Assembly (NCBI RefSeq): GCF_002154725.1
Contig: NZ_MTAW01000096.1
Coordinates: forward strand, 1-46,811
Direction of reading: 5' to 3'
Origin: Nostoc sp. 106C
GTDB taxonomy: Bacteria > Cyanobacteriota > Cyanobacteriia > Cyanobacteriales > Nostocaceae
DNA: 46,811 bases
In this document: one piece after another, positions 45,651 to 46,811 of the stretch
How positions within the stretch are numbered: the stretch's first letter is position 1
Layout: every line of letters begins with the position of its first letter
Notes under the pieces: generated by a model
Databases searched by the model: none
Told to the model about the DNA's origin: nothing
Seen by the model: the letters and a program-made list of their open reading frames with translations, nothing else
Translations under genes and position numbers: made by a program

Positions 45651-46373
45651 ATGCGTAGAAGAACAAGAACTTTACCAATGAATGATACTTTTAGCATTTG
45701 GACTTCTTTTACTGACTTAATGTCTAATGCTTTTATGATTATTACGTTACTTTTATTATTAGTAATAGCTAGAAATTCAAAAAGTAATAGTTCTCAAATA
45801 TCAACTGGTGCAGATGATAAACAAACAATCATTGAACTACCATCAGAAAAATATAATTTTGATTCAGGTAGTGCAGTTTTACCGTCTAATTTGAAAACAG
45901 ATATTAGTCAGAACGGTAAAAATGGCATAATTTTAAAAGAGATTGAAAATAATATAAATCAAATTGAAAATAGTAATAAAAAAGTTGATGTTATAGAAGT
46001 TATTGGTCATACCGACGGTGAAGAAGTTGGTTTTTTAAAGTGTAGCGATCGCGATGGTGGTAATTTAGATACAAAACTAGAAGAAGTCGCTACTCGTAAT
46101 AAAGATGTTTCTATTCTTTGTCCAGGTTCTAATGCTGATTTGGGTTTAATGCGAGCCTTAGCAGTAGTTAAAGAACTGCAAAACGTGCAACGGCAAAAAA
46201 AAGCTGGACTTTTCAAGCGGCTAAAGTTTAGAGCCTATTCTGCGGCGCAACTACTACTACCAGATGATCAAGGATTTGCGCCCCCAGACAGAAACGATAA
46301 TCCCAAGCGTCGGCGGATTGAAATTCGCTTCGCCCAACTCGGACAATATAAGACCCCAGGTAATAACCGCTAA
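45651..46373 (+). CDS. MotB/ZorB-like OmpA-domain protein
   Basis: 240 residues. A short basic cytoplasmic start (MRRRTRTLPMND) leads to one membrane span, SFTDLMSNAFMIITLLLLLVIA, that carries Asp22 where MotB/ZorB have their proton-carrying Asp. After a linker, an OmpA-like peptidoglycan-binding domain follows: VIEVIGHTDGEEVG, then NADLGLMRALAVVKELQ and the closing RRRIEIRFAQL. This is the expected partner of the ZorA/MotA-like protein encoded just upstream, forming a stator anchored to the cell wall. No ZorC, ZorD or ZorE gene follows in the remaining 440 bases; instead a ParE-like gene runs the other way. Confidence 0.82.
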   Translation: MRRRTRTLPMNDTFSIWTSFTDLMSNAFMIITLLLLLVIARNSKSNSSQISTGADDKQTIIELPSEKYNFDSGSAVLPSNLKTDISQNGKNGIILKEIENNINQIENSNKKVDVIEVIGHTDGEEVGFLKCSDRDGGNLDTKLEEVATRNKDVSILCPGSNADLGLMRALAVVKELQNVQRQKKAGLFKRLKFRAYSAAQLLLPDDQGFAPPDRNDNPKRRRIEIRFAQLGQYKTPGNNR

Positions 46374-46454
46374 TATCTTTTTGACTAATTTTTATAAAAC
46401 CTCTACTCACTTAATACCATCTAAAATAAGAGTTGAACCAATTAAAATCCAATC

Positions 46455-46751
46455 TTATTCATCCACAGAAGTTGATGTAATTTGCTGTGAACCATGTAGA
46501 ACAGCAAGTACTTCAATCTGTTCAGGTTTAATATAATAAATAATTCTATATGAGCCTTCAATCACTTCTCGAATCTGCTCAGTTTCAAATTCTGAAACAA
46601 TTCGACCCGACAAAGGAAAATTTGCAATCTGTTGGGAACGTCTAGTTAGACGGTCAACTACCCTAGCCGCATACTGTGGAGAAGTTTGAGCAATATAAGC
46701 ATAAATTGCTGAAAGATTTTCTACTGCTGTTTCTGTCCAGTAAACATTCAC
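46455..46751 (-). CDS. RelE/ParE-family toxin
   Basis: About 98 residues from GTG 46749-46751 (AAGG nearby) or 105 from TTG 46770-46772; there is no ATG and an in-frame stop lies just beyond. The fold is recognisable: VYWTETAVENLSAIYAYIAQTSPQYAARVVDRLTRRSQQIANFPLSGR and VIEGSYRIIYYIKPEQIEVLAVLHGSQ. RelE/ParE toxins cleave mRNA at the ribosome or poison gyrase. The antitoxin would lie beyond the right edge of the window. It converges on the ZorB-like gene. Confidence 0.88.
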   Translation of the reverse strand: MNVYWTETAVENLSAIYAYIAQTSPQYAARVVDRLTRRSQQIANFPLSGRIVSEFETEQIREVIEGSYRIIYYIKPEQIEVLAVLHGSQQITSTSVDE

Positions 46752-46811
46752 TCTGGCCTTAGAGGGTGACAAGGCAACTCTAAGCTATGCAGGACAAAAA
46801 TTTGAGAAGAT

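Noticed and set aside
44217-46373. Flagellar MotAB or TonB-ExbBD system
   Set aside because: Cyanobacteria lack flagella, no TonB is adjacent, and the very long helical tail plus OmpA-domain partner fit the ZorAB type better.

Overview
The window looks like chromosome of a filamentous, probably nitrogen-fixing cyanobacterium of the Nostoc/Anabaena/Calothrix type. The signs are the very frequent HIP1 octamer GCGATCGC, short heptanucleotide tandem repeats in spacers, a XisI (fdxN-element excision factor) homologue, a Mo-nitrogenase C-terminal-like protein, a PlmA-type GntR regulator, an Rre1/Ycf29-type response regulator and a cyanobacterial GroESL operon. No tRNA, rRNA or CRISPR array was recognised.

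Layout. 1-3250 is a gene graveyard: the N-terminus of an IS1634-type transposase, a complete but frameshifted IS4-family element with clean 9-bp target duplications, and the decayed hybrid sensor kinase it landed in. 3250-7180 is a stress block: an Rre1-like regulator, a [2Fe-2S] thioredoxin-like ferredoxin, and a perfect CIRCE operator in front of groES-groEL. 7274-9491 is an AT-rich two-gene unit: a radical SAM protein of the spore-photoproduct-lyase type overlapping a predicted methyltransferase. 9523-13568 holds ureD-ureA-ureB and ureC, separated by a xisI gene and a broken xisH on the opposite strand. 13569-15330 is decayed accessory DNA: an Rpn/DUF4351-type nuclease gene split by a 103-bp palindrome-ended insert, plus 42-bp tandem repeats. 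15331-25630 carries a response regulator-histidine kinase, an aldehyde dehydrogenase, a sulfite-oxidase-like molybdoprotein, rpmF, a caspase-fold protein whose catalytic dyad is replaced by Tyr/Asn, a Mo-nitrogenase-like small protein, an ArsB/NhaD-type transporter and a CbxX-like AAA+ ATPase.

25742-34750 is core housekeeping: asd-dapA-rnj (lysine/diaminopimelate synthesis and RNase J) on the minus strand, divergent from tig-clpP-clpX (trigger factor and Clp protease) on the plus strand. 34821-41681 holds two hydrolases, DUF4058 and two Uma2 proteins, plmA, an S1-domain protein and an unknown gene. 41881-46811 is a defence or toxin-antitoxin-like segment: a small XRE regulator, a VapBC-type pair with a nonsense-interrupted toxin, a membrane-anchored Ser/Thr kinase divergent from a MotA/ZorA-like and MotB/ZorB-like pair, and a ParE-type toxin at the edge.

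The strongest candidates for something undescribed are the kinase plus ZorAB-like stator locus without recognisable ZorC/D/E in the window, the radical SAM-methyltransferase pair, and the 103-bp palindrome-ended insertion. All functions are inferred from sequence motifs read by eye; no database search was possible.
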